The notes under the pieces: model-generated
Told to the model about the DNA's origin: nothing
The model's input: the letters and a program-made list of their open reading frames with translations, nothing else
The model's database searches: none
Shown: positions 19,901-26,284 of the stretch, in pieces
How positions within the stretch are numbered: position 1 is the stretch's first letter
How the letters are laid out: every line of letters begins with the position of its first letter
Program-made: the position numbers and the translations under genes
Source of the DNA: Chloroflexota bacterium
GTDB lineage: Bacteria > Chloroflexota > Anaerolineae > Promineifilales > Promineifilaceae
Assembly: GCA_003696605.1 (NCBI GenBank)
Contig: RFGV01000270.1
Coordinates: 1 to 37,169 of the forward strand
Length of the DNA: 37,169 bases
Reading direction: 5' to 3'

Positions 19901-21280
19901 GGGCAAATGGGCAATGGCGGTGTCGGGGGTGGTGAGGATGGCTTGCAGAAGGGTTTGCAGATGTCCGGTCATGCGGTTGATGGTGGCTGTATCGAAGATG
20001 TCGTGGGGATAGATGATGTGGAGGGTGGCCTGGCTGGGGGTGTGGCGCAGTTCGAGGGTGAGGTCGGAAACGGCCGTTCCTGGGTGTATATCTACTTGTG
20101 CCCAGGTCAACCCCTCTTTCTCTATTGTAATTTCTCCGTTCGCTACGCGAAATACCAGCTGTGGCCACGTCTCTGCTAACGGCCGTTTGGGCCACACCTG
20201 CTCAACAATCCACTCATACGGCACAACAGCATGCTCCCCTGCCTGTTTTAGACTGGCAGAAAGCTCTGTTACCAACTCTACAATTGTCATTTTGTCTGAC
20301 AAGCGGGCACGAAGCGGCAGAAGGTCGGTCAACAATCCGGCAACAGGTTTACCATGCACCAAACGGCCGTCTGTTACTTCCAACCCAACCCAAAAATCTG
20401 TGGCCTCAGTGTACCGGTAAAGAAGCAGTTGCCAGACAGCCAACATGAACACAGGCAAAGAAACACCCCATTGGTTGGCCAGAGCAGAAACGGCCGTAAA
20501 TAACTCCGGTGGCATTTGCCACACATGCCGCCCTCCGGCCAGTGTTCGCACCTGAGGCGTCCGCCGATCAACCGGTAACTGAATCATCGGCGGCACATCC
20601 CTCAACGTTGTCTCCCAAAAAGTCAGGTGTTGTTCTGTCAGGGGCAAAGCACGAGAACGCTTCTGACCATAGGCTACAGCCCCCCACTCAAATTGGATTG
20701 GCTGACTGCCCGGATTATGGTAGCGGGTAATGAGTTCACGCAAACAGATTTGAGCCGATGGATTGTCCATGACCAGACGAGAAGTCACCCATACCAGCCA
20801 ATGCTCTTCGGGATTCAATTGCCATAGGGCAACGCGCCAGAAGGGATACTGGAATGGTTCAAATGGCTCAGCAATGAAAGTTTGCAGTTGGCTGTGAAGT
20901 TCGGTTTCGTTGGTAACTGGCTGGGGGATGAGGGCAAAAGATGGAAACGGCCGTGTCTCCCACATTGGCTCACCATCCTGCACCTTAACACCCATGGACA
21001 AAAGCGGAAACTGGGAGAAAACAGTAGCAACGGCCGTCTTCAGCCGCCCCAAATCCAGCTTCCCCAACAAACGCACCACCATCGGTACATTATCCGCCGC
21101 CGTAGGGACAATCTGACTGCGCAACCACGTCCGATGTTGCCCCGCCGTAAACGGCACCAGTCCAGCCACCCCGTTCAAGTCAATCTCGCGTGGTGGCACC
21201 ACAATACCGGGTAAAAAATCATGAAGCGAGTGCCCCCCACCCGAAGCTACCACATCCTCTGAAACCCGTGCTTCAGCCAT
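13904..21280 (-). CDS. Two-module nonribosomal peptide synthetase C-A-PCP-C-A-PCP-TE with atypical C and A2 domains
   Basis: 2458 residues from the ATG at 21280 (a TTG at 21286 is possible). Domains: C1 (about 42-465), A1 (485-1030), PCP1 (1040-1110, LGGDS, Ser1076), C2 (1130-1580), A2 (1595-2095), PCP2 (2100-2175, LGGHS, Ser2138), TE (2190-2455, GFSFG Ser2271, Asp2298, His2433). C1 has SRLVMDN where HHxxxDG is expected (167-173), so both His are gone. C2 reads HEITLDL (1266-1272), with Glu for the second, catalytic His. The A1 pocket reads D-A-C-Q-M-A-L-L-A-K, which I do not recognise. The A2 pocket reads V-A-W-L-T-S-L-S-N-K: Val1787 replaces the Asp that binds the alpha-amine, and its core A3 is YTSSSTG and A5 NLYGASE. 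A2 may load a keto, hydroxy, aryl or beta-amino acid. The TE resembles those of the protein at 2608. Confidence 0.95.
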   Translation of the reverse strand: MAEARVSEDVVASGGGHSLHDFLPGIVVPPREIDLNGVAGLVPFTAGQHRTWLRSQIVPTAADNVPMVVRLLGKLDLGRLKTAVATVFSQFPLLSMGVKVQDGEPMWETRPFPSFALIPQPVTNETELHSQLQTFIAEPFEPFQYPFWRVALWQLNPEEHWLVWVTSRLVMDNPSAQICLRELITRYHNPGSQPIQFEWGAVAYGQKRSRALPLTEQHLTFWETTLRDVPPMIQLPVDRRTPQVRTLAGGRHVWQMPPELFTAVSALANQWGVSLPVFMLAVWQLLLYRYTEATDFWVGLEVTDGRLVHGKPVAGLLTDLLPLRARLSDKMTIVELVTELSASLKQAGEHAVVPYEWIVEQVWPKRPLAETWPQLVFRVANGEITIEKEGLTWAQVDIHPGTAVSDLTLELRHTPSQATLHIIYPHDIFDTATINRMTGHLQTLLQAILTTPDTAIAHLPLLTEAEKHQLLIEWNDPHTYTYESLHALFEAQAAAHPNNTAITFTGQQITYNQLNTTSNQIAHTLLQANLQPDQVVAVMLENGPQQVEALFGILKAGGVFTCLDPNYPTSRLETILEEAQPACLIAEGSCLERHPDLWAQLDTLNCTILAYDNTAVIAASQHPQITCIPPENWQNAPTHNPDIKKDPTSPAYIVYTSGSTGRPKGIMQSHLSFCQFIDWQSRQIGIVAPERFAQWASIAYDASYCEIFGTLCFGATLCMAPANVRFNPRHLVAWVRSEKITILQFVPSFARQVVELLLAEPRANGHHPLPDLRVLMLAGEILPVDLARAWLELFPNPPRLFNLYGPSECVLATWYEVKEVKPDQLSIPVGRAIDGRQILILDKEQQLCPIGVRGEIYVRSNYLTMGYVHRPEETQRKFIQNPLHNDYPDPVYRTGDMGRWLPDGTIEFFGRMDNLVKLRGIRVELGDIEAALRQHDQVRNCAVVVRTVRRKQNRLVAKEWEIREQVAGGGQQVLMAYYTADVPLSATELRAFLEARLPAHMIPQQFVQLDELPLNANHKLDLRALPEPENVRPVLSVPYVAPRDELEQCIAAVWRDVLGIDRVGAKDGFFELGGDSLLAMQVLNRLRDEVARPFSFRDLFVHQTVEKLAALARQETAADRVIETSRKTAVSRTTFPLSHAQQGIWYLWQLDPDNPYYTAQGVIHLRGPIDTAVLRRAWQALIERHAILRARFATENGRPVQFFDRPLTTLPLIDLTHLPKARRRSEMEKMMWQKGQHALDLENDPLVQAQLYKISDAEYEIGLTFHEITLDLWALSLMIRDLGQLYTGFLQDNDTPLPPLAFGFEDYVVWESEHMCRETLAEQATYWQEQLAGELPVLDLPTDRPYPTQPTYKGAATSLMLTPELTAQLRQLSQKHNATLFMTLLACFKLLLRIYSGQEDIIVGAPIANRTRAHAEEIVGFFLNMLPLRTRTSREQSFAEFLAQVREVVTGGIINAEYPFSWMLENANVRRDASTAPVFQVMFNMLNLPHTSLTYDDLEIAFSELDTGYIKYDMALYAQEHGDQIFLQLAYLTDLFDAETAERMLNNLVVILQHAVTHPEHPLTHFPTMTTAERQAILYTFNQTQQDFQNTYCIHQLFEQQVERTPDKTAFIFNDQHLTYAELNRRANQLAHYLRRQGVGPQTRVAICTERSFEMIIGLMGILKAGGAYVALDPDYPVRRLNDILTDTDPAFLILQKKLDRFDQFTGQKVYIDQNWSEIGQESDANLENLSSPDDLFNIVYTSSSTGKPKGVLIPGRAVLNRLFWMWTEYPFREDDVAVLQKSYALVAASWELFGALLKGVPTLILSSEDVLDPVRFWEKVTTYRVTYLLAAPALYEGVLRQAEAHPNGWESLRLATTSAEPIPPAMVYRWQKRFPHVPLLNLYGASECASNVMQYDVRQLPPNAVRVPVGKPLPNMQVYVLDEALNPVPIGVTGELCVSGVCLAWGYLNMPELTAEKFVPNPFVEEVGARLYRTGDLARWRADGTIELVGRADYQVKIRGFRVELNDVEAVLAQHEGVEKCAVVLYAPDEAQKRLVAYVQPKTAVSPTDLRHFLRERLPGYMVPADYVLLDKFPLTPTGKIDRKNLPVPEKTLLAVANEYVPPRNELEAALVEIWQKLLKRERIGIHDNFFDLGGHSLLSAQLFAAIDKQLNKHLPLATLFRAPTIAELAECLVTETADTRSSLVPIQPNGDRYPFYCVHGVGGHVIGYYQLAQLLGHDQPFYGIRARGVDDQEISEQMAGVQLEQMAANYVAEILAHQPEGPYFIGGFSFGGVVAFEMARQLHAMGHEVRRLILLDTTNPAYKPSRPLQKRLSRWQKLRQMGVQEAIVVLKDKVEFQLGYRWRWTKEKVENLWHKANYHIRNKLGLEISRELKYAYLQTRRGKVALQYMPEPYAGEVYLLRRREGHAVPHLGWEGLALGGLHIRLITGRRHIDILEQPDVQVLARELRACLDEAYE

Positions 21281-21313
21281 AACCAATACCTATTGTCAAT
21301 CTACTCAGTGGTT

Positions 21314-22837
21314 TTAAGCTAACCCCAATTCAGTAGCCCAACGATGCTTATGCGCCAGGAAAAATTGCCGTGCCGTTTCCATATCTGTTGCCATCACCCG
21401 GTCTTCTTCCAGGAACGACACTTCGGCGCGAAATGCATCCACAATCTCTTGCGTCACAGGCGAAAGGCGGAGTGGCTTATTAAAATCAATGGCCTGAACG
21501 GCCGTTAACAACTCATTCCCAAAAATATACCCACAATTACTCACAATCTCCGCCAGTTTATACGCCGAAGTCCCCCCCATACTCACATGATCTTCCTGCA
21601 ACTGACACGTCGGAATCGTGTCAATACTCGCTGGTGTACACAACACCTTATTCTCATTCACCAGCGCCGCCGACGTATACTGCACAATCATAAACCCCGA
21701 ATTCAATCCCGGCTTATTCACCAAAAAATCCGGCAACCCTCGCTGGCCCGAAAGCAACTGATACGTACGCCGCTCCGAAATATACGCCAGCTCACTCGTT
21801 GCCATTGCCAAAAAATCCAACGCCAACGCCGTTGACTCCCCGTGTAAATTTCCACCAAACAAAATCAAATCCTGGTCCGGAAAAAAGAGCGGATTATCTG
21901 AAACACTATTACACTCCTTCTCAATAATATCCCTGGCAAAACGAAACGCCTGCCGCACCGCCCCATGTACTTGCGGAATACAGCGGAACGAATACGGATC
22001 CTGCTTTGACTGGTTACAAGTAGGTAGCTCAAAATGATTACTTCCCGCCAGCAAACGACGCAGATTCGCCGCCACCACCCGTCGTTCCTCATGCCATGAA
22101 GTCTGATGATACGGCGCCTGATAAAACGTTTCCGAAGCACTAAACGCCTGTGCACTCAACGCCGCCAGCACATCTGCCGCCTTCACAAAATCTTCTATCT
22201 CCAACAAGCTGTTTACCGCATTCGCATTGATATACTGGACGCCATTGGTTAATGCCAATCCCTCCTTGGGTAGTAACCGAATCGGCTCCCAGCCCATTTC
22301 TGCCAGTGCTACATCCGCCGGAACAATCTCGCCCCTAAAATGCACCTGTCCTAAACCTAACAAGGGTAACGCCATGTGCGCCAATGGTGCCAAATCACCA
22401 CTTGCTCCCACAGTCCCTTTCTTCGGAATTGTGGGAATGACATCATTGTTCCAAAAGTCCAGCATTCGCTTGACGGTACGCACCGAAATCCCGGTGTTAC
22501 CCGTTCGAAAAGTCAGCAGTTTGATAAACATAACCAGGCGGGAAATGCGCTCCGACACAATTTCTCCTACCCCAACGGCATGGGAAACAACATGATTGTA
22601 TTGCAGTTGTTCCATTTCTTCGGCTTCGACACGTGTTTCACAAAGTGAACCAAAGCCTGTATTTACACCGTAGATATACCGATCTTCGGCTCCTTTGCGC
22701 AACACAAATTGCGCCCCTGCGTCAATTTTGGCTTCTACTTCCGGACTAAGTGTCAGTCGGGGGCGGTTTTCAATGATGGCTCTCAAATCATCAAGGGTAT
22801 AAAAATCCAGGGTGATGGCGTGTGTTTCGTTGATCAT
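21314..22837 (-). CDS. MIO-type aromatic amino acid ammonia-lyase, histidine ammonia-lyase-like
   Basis: 507 residues, normal for the HAL/PAL family. Ala145-Ser146-Gly147 in GTVGASGDLAPLAH forms the MIO cofactor. The catalytic Tyr56 lies in YGVNTGFG, QDPYSFRC is at 279-286, and SDNPL and GNLHGE follow. Selectivity residues are histidine-like: Ser85-His86 matches the SH of HAL, and Glu415 in QEDHVS matches the HAL Glu. Tyrosine lyases instead have a HH/HL pair and lack this Glu. It would convert L-His to urocanate, or, if it acts as an aminomutase, make a beta-amino acid. No hutU, hutI or hutG is nearby. It is the first gene of the NRPS operon, about 30 bp before the synthetase, so a role in supplying a building block is inferred. 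An AAGAGA ribosome site precedes the ATG. Confidence 0.88.
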   Translation of the reverse strand: MINETHAITLDFYTLDDLRAIIENRPRLTLSPEVEAKIDAGAQFVLRKGAEDRYIYGVNTGFGSLCETRVEAEEMEQLQYNHVVSHAVGVGEIVSERISRLVMFIKLLTFRTGNTGISVRTVKRMLDFWNNDVIPTIPKKGTVGASGDLAPLAHMALPLLGLGQVHFRGEIVPADVALAEMGWEPIRLLPKEGLALTNGVQYINANAVNSLLEIEDFVKAADVLAALSAQAFSASETFYQAPYHQTSWHEERRVVAANLRRLLAGSNHFELPTCNQSKQDPYSFRCIPQVHGAVRQAFRFARDIIEKECNSVSDNPLFFPDQDLILFGGNLHGESTALALDFLAMATSELAYISERRTYQLLSGQRGLPDFLVNKPGLNSGFMIVQYTSAALVNENKVLCTPASIDTIPTCQLQEDHVSMGGTSAYKLAEIVSNCGYIFGNELLTAVQAIDFNKPLRLSPVTQEIVDAFRAEVSFLEEDRVMATDMETARQFFLAHKHRWATELGLA

Positions 22838-22925
22838 GGCTATCTCTTTATGTCAAATTAATAATTTAAGCTGGTAAATTACCTGATAAGTTTAATGGGG
22901 GGGGCTTACACCTTCACTTACGAAA
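22838..22925 (-). promoter_or_regulatory. Likely promoter region of the NRPS operon
   Basis: An 88-bp AT-rich region separates the first cluster gene from the pyrF terminator. It holds an 11-bp palindrome GGTAAATTACC (22873-22883), AT-rich hexamers suitable as -10 on the minus strand (around 22858-22868), and a run of eight G (22897-22904, C on the transcribed strand's sense copy). No consensus -35/-10 pair stands out. Position alone makes it the best candidate for the main operon promoter. Confidence 0.4.
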
Positions 22926-22952
22926 ACAGCAGGCCGTATTTGGGCCTGCTGT
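22926..22952 (-). terminator. Terminator after pyrF
   Basis: A perfect 10-bp stem ACAGCAGGCC / GGCCTGCTGT with a 7-nt loop is followed by TTTTC on the minus strand. It lies about 30 bp past the pyrF stop and upstream of the NRPS operon, so it insulates the biosynthetic cluster from pyrF transcription. Confidence 0.85.
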
Positions 22953-22981
22953 GGGTTGAATACATTTTTGGATGAAGGTTT

Positions 22982-23800
22982 TTAATGGTTTGACTGACGT
23001 AATCTGTTGATTTGCTCGCGAATGGTGCGGGCTGCCTCGCGCGCGGCTTCGGCGAAATCTATCTTTGCTGAGGCGTAGATGATGCTGCGGCTAACACTGA
23101 TGACTGGACCGGCTATGGTATCGGGGCCATACCGAACGGCCGTTTCCAGATTACCTCCTTGTGCCCCCACTCCCGGTATCAGAAAATTAGCAGCAGGGGC
23201 CAGCTTGCGGGCAACAGCCAGCTCCTGGGGATAAGTAGCACCAACAACATACCCTTTGTGGCCAGCAGTATGCCATTGCTGGCTCTGGCGCAACACATCA
23301 GCCGACAACCCTGTTTGCGCGGCCAGGTCTCCCTGAAACTGGGTGGCACTTGGGTTTGAAGTGCGGGCGAGAATATACACAGCTTTGTCTGGGCGATCGC
23401 CAATCATAGGCAATACAGCCTCTTCTCCCACATAGGGATTCACTGTCACTGCGTCCACACCCCATTGGTCAAATAGTCCGACAGCCCAGGCGGCCTGAGT
23501 GTGGCCAATATCCCCCGTTTTGCAATCTACAATAACTGGAATATCGTCTGGAATATAGGCAATTGTCCGTTCCAGAGCAATGATACCGGCTGCTCCCCAC
23601 TGGAGATAAAAGCCAAGGTTTGGTTTATAGGCGCAAACCAAATCGGCCGTGGCATCAATAATTGCCTTGTTAAATGGTAATACAGGCTCATCCCATTTTA
23701 ATGCCTGCACTGGCAATCGCTCCGGTTGAGGGTCTAAACCAACGCATAACCAGGACTGATTTTTTTCCTGGGCAGCCTTAAGCTTTTCCAGATAAGACAT
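22982..23800 (-). CDS. pyrF: Orotidine 5'-phosphate decarboxylase
   Basis: 272 residues, the size of the group 2 (long) bacterial enzyme. The catalytic Asp-x-Lys-x-x-Asp is visible as D92-C-K94-T-G-D97 in VIVDCKTGDIGHT. The N-terminal CVGLDPQPERLP and the C-terminal PGVGAQGG phosphate-binding segment also fit. It decarboxylates OMP to UMP, the last step of de novo pyrimidine synthesis, in the cytoplasm. A GGAGAG site precedes the ATG. It is transcribed away from the pyrC-pyrB pair across a 320-bp intergenic region and ends at a strong terminator. Confidence 0.96.
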   Translation of the reverse strand: MSYLEKLKAAQEKNQSWLCVGLDPQPERLPVQALKWDEPVLPFNKAIIDATADLVCAYKPNLGFYLQWGAAGIIALERTIAYIPDDIPVIVDCKTGDIGHTQAAWAVGLFDQWGVDAVTVNPYVGEEAVLPMIGDRPDKAVYILARTSNPSATQFQGDLAAQTGLSADVLRQSQQWHTAGHKGYVVGATYPQELAVARKLAPAANFLIPGVGAQGGNLETAVRYGPDTIAGPVISVSRSIIYASAKIDFAEAAREAARTIREQINRLRQSNH

Positions 23801-23923
23801 TTCTGCTCTCCATATTTAGCCAAAATTTCATTTCAAACTGTTGCTGGTGTTGGGCAAATACAAAACCCAAAAAGATGATATCAGAAAGCGTACAGTGCCA
23901 AAAGGCCAAAAGTGGTATTTTTC

Positions 23924-23952
23924 TTGCCGTTTTAGCATTTCGTCGTTATTAT
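23924..23952 (+). promoter_or_regulatory. Promoter of the pyrC-pyrB leader
   Basis: TTGCCG at 23924-23929 and TATTAT at 23947-23952 are separated by exactly 17 bp, a good match to the housekeeping promoter pattern. Transcription would start near 23959, giving a leader of about 160 nt before the pyrC ATG. Confidence 0.65.
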
Positions 23953-23985
23953 ATCTTTCCAGTGCATGATGGAAGTGAGTTAGAG

Positions 23986-24108
23986 ATGCCTGGAATTGTG
24001 AAACGAAAAATAGTTTGGTGGAAAATACTGCCCGTAAAGGGTGAATCGTTTGCCTTTCAAAGCCCGATCCTTTGTGATCGGGCTTTTTTTTGTCTGCAGC
24101 TTGTGTGA
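23986..24108 (+). CDS. Possible pyr leader peptide
   Basis: A 40-codon frame from ATG 23986 runs straight through the terminator hairpin at 24061-24091 and stops with TGA 12 nt before the pyrC ATG. This is the layout of the enteric pyrBI leader peptide gene, where translation close behind RNA polymerase prevents termination when UTP is low. The ribosome site is poor (TTAGAG), and the peptide matches nothing I know. It could be a chance frame. Confidence 0.3.
   Translation: MPGIVKRKIVWWKILPVKGESFAFQSPILCDRAFFCLQLV
24061..24091 (+). terminator. Attenuator-like intrinsic terminator before pyrC
   Basis: A perfect 9-bp stem AGCCCGATC / GATCGGGCT with a 6-nt loop is followed by eight T. It lies within the predicted leader transcript, only about 30 nt before the pyrC start, so it should control read-through into pyrC-pyrB. 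If there is no leader promoter it would instead end a small upstream transcript. Confidence 0.85.
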
Positions 24109-24120
24109 TGGAGGATTTGA

Positions 24121-25194
24121 ATGGATTGGCTGAAGTTGCCCGGGTTGGTGGATGTGCATACGCATCTGCGTGTGCCGGGCGGAGCGCATAAGGAAGATTT
24201 TGCTACGGGAACGGCCGCTGCCCTGGCCGGTGGAATTACCCAGGTGTTGGCAATGCCAAATACATCGCCGCCGCTGGTAACGCGGGATGTATTGCAGAAA
24301 ACGCGACAAGTAGCCCGACAAACGATCAGGTGTGATGTGGGACTATTTGCCGGAGCGAGTCCGGCGCATATAGCCGCATTGCCGGAGTTGGCAGAAGAGG
24401 CCGTGGCCCTAAAGATTTATCTGAATGATACATTTGGTCCATTGCGGGTGGAGGATGTGCCCACATTGTTGGCTTGTTTTCGTATGTGGCCGCGGGAAAA
24501 GATGATCGCCATGCATGCAGAAAGGCAAAGTGTGGCTGTGGGAATTGGGTTATGTGCGGCGTTTGAGCGGCCGGTGCATTTTTGTCATATCAGCCGCAAA
24601 GAGGAAGTGGAGTTGATTGCAGAGGCAAAAGCGCAAGGTTTGCCGGTTACGTGTGAAGTGACGCCGCATCATTTATTTTTGTCGCAAGCGGATCTGCCTC
24701 GTCTGGGTGCGTTGGGGGATATGCGGCCAGTGTTGGGTACGCCGGAGGATGTGGCGGCGCTTTGGGCACATTTGGGTAGTACGATTGATTGTGTGGCGAC
24801 TGATCATGCGCCACATACATTGGTAGAGAAGCGGTCGGATAATCCACCTCCTGGTGTGCCGGGGTTGGAGACGTCGTTACCGTTGATGTTGACGGCGGTG
24901 GCAAACGGCCGTCTTTCCCTGGAACGCCTGATTGACCTGATGGCAACTAATCCTCGCCGTATTTTTGGCTTGCCGGAACAACCAGACACGTGGGTTGAAG
25001 TAGAAATGACGCCTGTCAAAATCCGGAATGATGGCTTGTTCACGCGATGTGGCTGGTCACCGTTTGCTGGCATGCAGGTGGCTGGTCGGGTAGCACGGGT
25101 GGTGTTGCGGGGAAAGGTGGCTTTTGAAAACGGCCGTTTGTTGGCAGAGCCAGGCAGTGGAGAACTGTGGCCCATACCAGGAGAAAAGTTGTAA
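24121..25194 (+). CDS. pyrC: Dihydroorotase, CAD-like
   Basis: 357 residues. Zinc ligands and active-site motifs are visible: VDVHTHLRVPG (10-20), the carboxylated-Lys segment LKIYLNDTFG (about 97-106), MHAE (about 138), CHIS (about 159), EVTPHHLFLS (about 180), ATDHAPHT (about 223) and PPPGVPGLETSLPL (about 240). These match, from memory, the dihydroorotase domain of animal CAD more closely than typical E. coli PyrC. It interconverts carbamoyl-aspartate and dihydroorotate. GGAGG precedes the ATG. pyrB follows after about 35 bp in the same operon. Two palindrome copies encode NGR in the C-terminal half. Confidence 0.93.
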   Translation: MDWLKLPGLVDVHTHLRVPGGAHKEDFATGTAAALAGGITQVLAMPNTSPPLVTRDVLQKTRQVARQTIRCDVGLFAGASPAHIAALPELAEEAVALKIYLNDTFGPLRVEDVPTLLACFRMWPREKMIAMHAERQSVAVGIGLCAAFERPVHFCHISRKEEVELIAEAKAQGLPVTCEVTPHHLFLSQADLPRLGALGDMRPVLGTPEDVAALWAHLGSTIDCVATDHAPHTLVEKRSDNPPPGVPGLETSLPLMLTAVANGRLSLERLIDLMATNPRRIFGLPEQPDTWVEVEMTPVKIRNDGLFTRCGWSPFAGMQVAGRVARVVLRGKVAFENGRLLAEPGSGELWPIPGEKL

Positions 25195-25230
25195 ATAAAC
25201 CATATTTGGATAGAAGGAGAAAGTATTGTG

Positions 25231-26226
25231 ATGAATGTGAAACAGTTGCCCCCGTTGTTTAACTTTGAGGCAATGGAGAAAACGGCCGTTTTTAGCAACG
25301 GCCTCACCGGGCAAGACATTTTATCCGTATCCCAATTCGACAAAGACAAGCTCGACTACATCTTCGCCCGTGCCCGTGAAATGCGGGAAATGGTAGAGCG
25401 TGTAGGTGGAACCGACCTGCTCAAAGGTCATGTACTGGCTTGCCTGTTCTACGAACCCAGCACCCGCACCAGCTCTTCTTTCATCGCTGCCATGGAACGC
25501 CTGGGGGGTGGCGTTATTCCCATTACCCAGGGTGTCAAGTTCAGTTCCGTCAGCAAAGGCGAAACATTAGCCGACACAGTCCGCACTCTGGAACAATATG
25601 CCGATGTCATCGTTCTGCGTCATCCGGAAATGGGGGCGGCCAAATTGGCAGCAGACTATGCGAGTGTGCCGGTCATCAATGCCGGAGATGGACCAGGGGA
25701 ACATCCCACACAGGCATTGCTGGATCTATTCACCATTCGGGAAGAACTGGGGCGTATTGATGGGCTCAAAATTGCCATGGTAGGCGATCTCAGATACGGC
25801 CGTACTGTCCACTCCCTCACCAAACTACTCCTCCAGTACAATGTCAGCCTGCGCTTCGTCTCCCCCGAAATCCTCCGCCTGCCCCTTAACATCATGAACC
25901 AGGTTATTGACGCTGGCATCAACGTCCGTGAAACCCACGACGTAGCTGACGTCATCGAAAACGCCGATGTTCTCTACGTCACCCGTGTACAAAAAGAGCG
26001 ATTTTCAGACCTTTCCCAATACGAAGAAGTAAAAGACCATTATGAAATCACCCCCGAACTCATGCAAAAAGCAAAGAAAAAAATGATCGTCATGCACCCC
26101 CTGCCCCGTGTTGGCGAAATCCATTACAGCGTCGATCACGATCCCCGCGCTGCCTACTTCCGCCAGGTAAGAAACGGGATGTTTATTCGGATGGCCCTGT
26201 TAGCGGCCGTTTTGGGCAAGGCATAA
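25231..26226 (+). CDS. pyrB: Aspartate carbamoyltransferase catalytic chain
   Basis: 331 residues from ATG 25231; a GTG three bases upstream has better spacing from AGGAG (8 nt) and is equally possible. The carbamoyl-phosphate loop [12 protein letters not shown] (about 71-82), the [13 protein letters not shown] region, [14 protein letters not shown] (about 151-164) and HPLPRVGEI (about 288-296) are all intact. It condenses carbamoyl phosphate with L-aspartate. No pyrI regulatory subunit gene follows. The N-terminal extension EKTAVFSNG before the conserved fold is encoded by a palindrome copy. Sequence and gene order (dihydroorotase then ATCase) resemble the DHO-ATC part of CAD. Confidence 0.95.
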   Translation: MNVKQLPPLFNFEAMEKTAVFSNGLTGQDILSVSQFDKDKLDYIFARAREMREMVERVGGTDLLKGHVLACLFYEPSTRTSSSFIAAMERLGGGVIPITQGVKFSSVSKGETLADTVRTLEQYADVIVLRHPEMGAAKLAADYASVPVINAGDGPGEHPTQALLDLFTIREELGRIDGLKIAMVGDLRYGRTVHSLTKLLLQYNVSLRFVSPEILRLPLNIMNQVIDAGINVRETHDVADVIENADVLYVTRVQKERFSDLSQYEEVKDHYEITPELMQKAKKKMIVMHPLPRVGEIHYSVDHDPRAAYFRQVRNGMFIRMALLAAVLGKA

Positions 26227-26235
26227 CACAAAAAA

Positions 26236-26262
26236 GGGGCACGGAAGTAAAACCCGTGCCCC
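26236..26262. terminator. Terminator between convergent pyrB and DUF5666 gene
   Basis: A 9-bp stem GGGGCACGG / CCGTGCCCC encloses a 9-nt loop. On the minus strand six T follow, so it is a strong terminator for the gene at 26285. On the plus strand it lies 10 bp after pyrB and is followed only by ATAAAA, so it may also stop pyrB transcripts less efficiently. Confidence 0.85.
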
Positions 26263-26284
26263 ATAAAACACCACCTTTATTTAT

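Larger units (their letters stand above)
23801..24120. other. Divergent pyrF / pyrC intergenic region
   Basis: 320 bp between pyrF (minus) and pyrC (plus). The plus strand carries a good sigma70-like promoter (23924-23952), a possible 40-codon leader ORF (23986-24108) and an intrinsic terminator (24061-24091) just before pyrC. These are listed separately. A weak upstream stem AAAGG/CCTTT at about 24037-24057 could be an alternative fold. I did not find the PyrR-binding loop consensus. Confidence 0.6.

Noticed and set aside
21314-22837. Part of a histidine degradation operon
   Set aside because: No hutU, hutI or hutG is adjacent, and the gene is cotranscribed with the synthetase rather than with catabolic genes.
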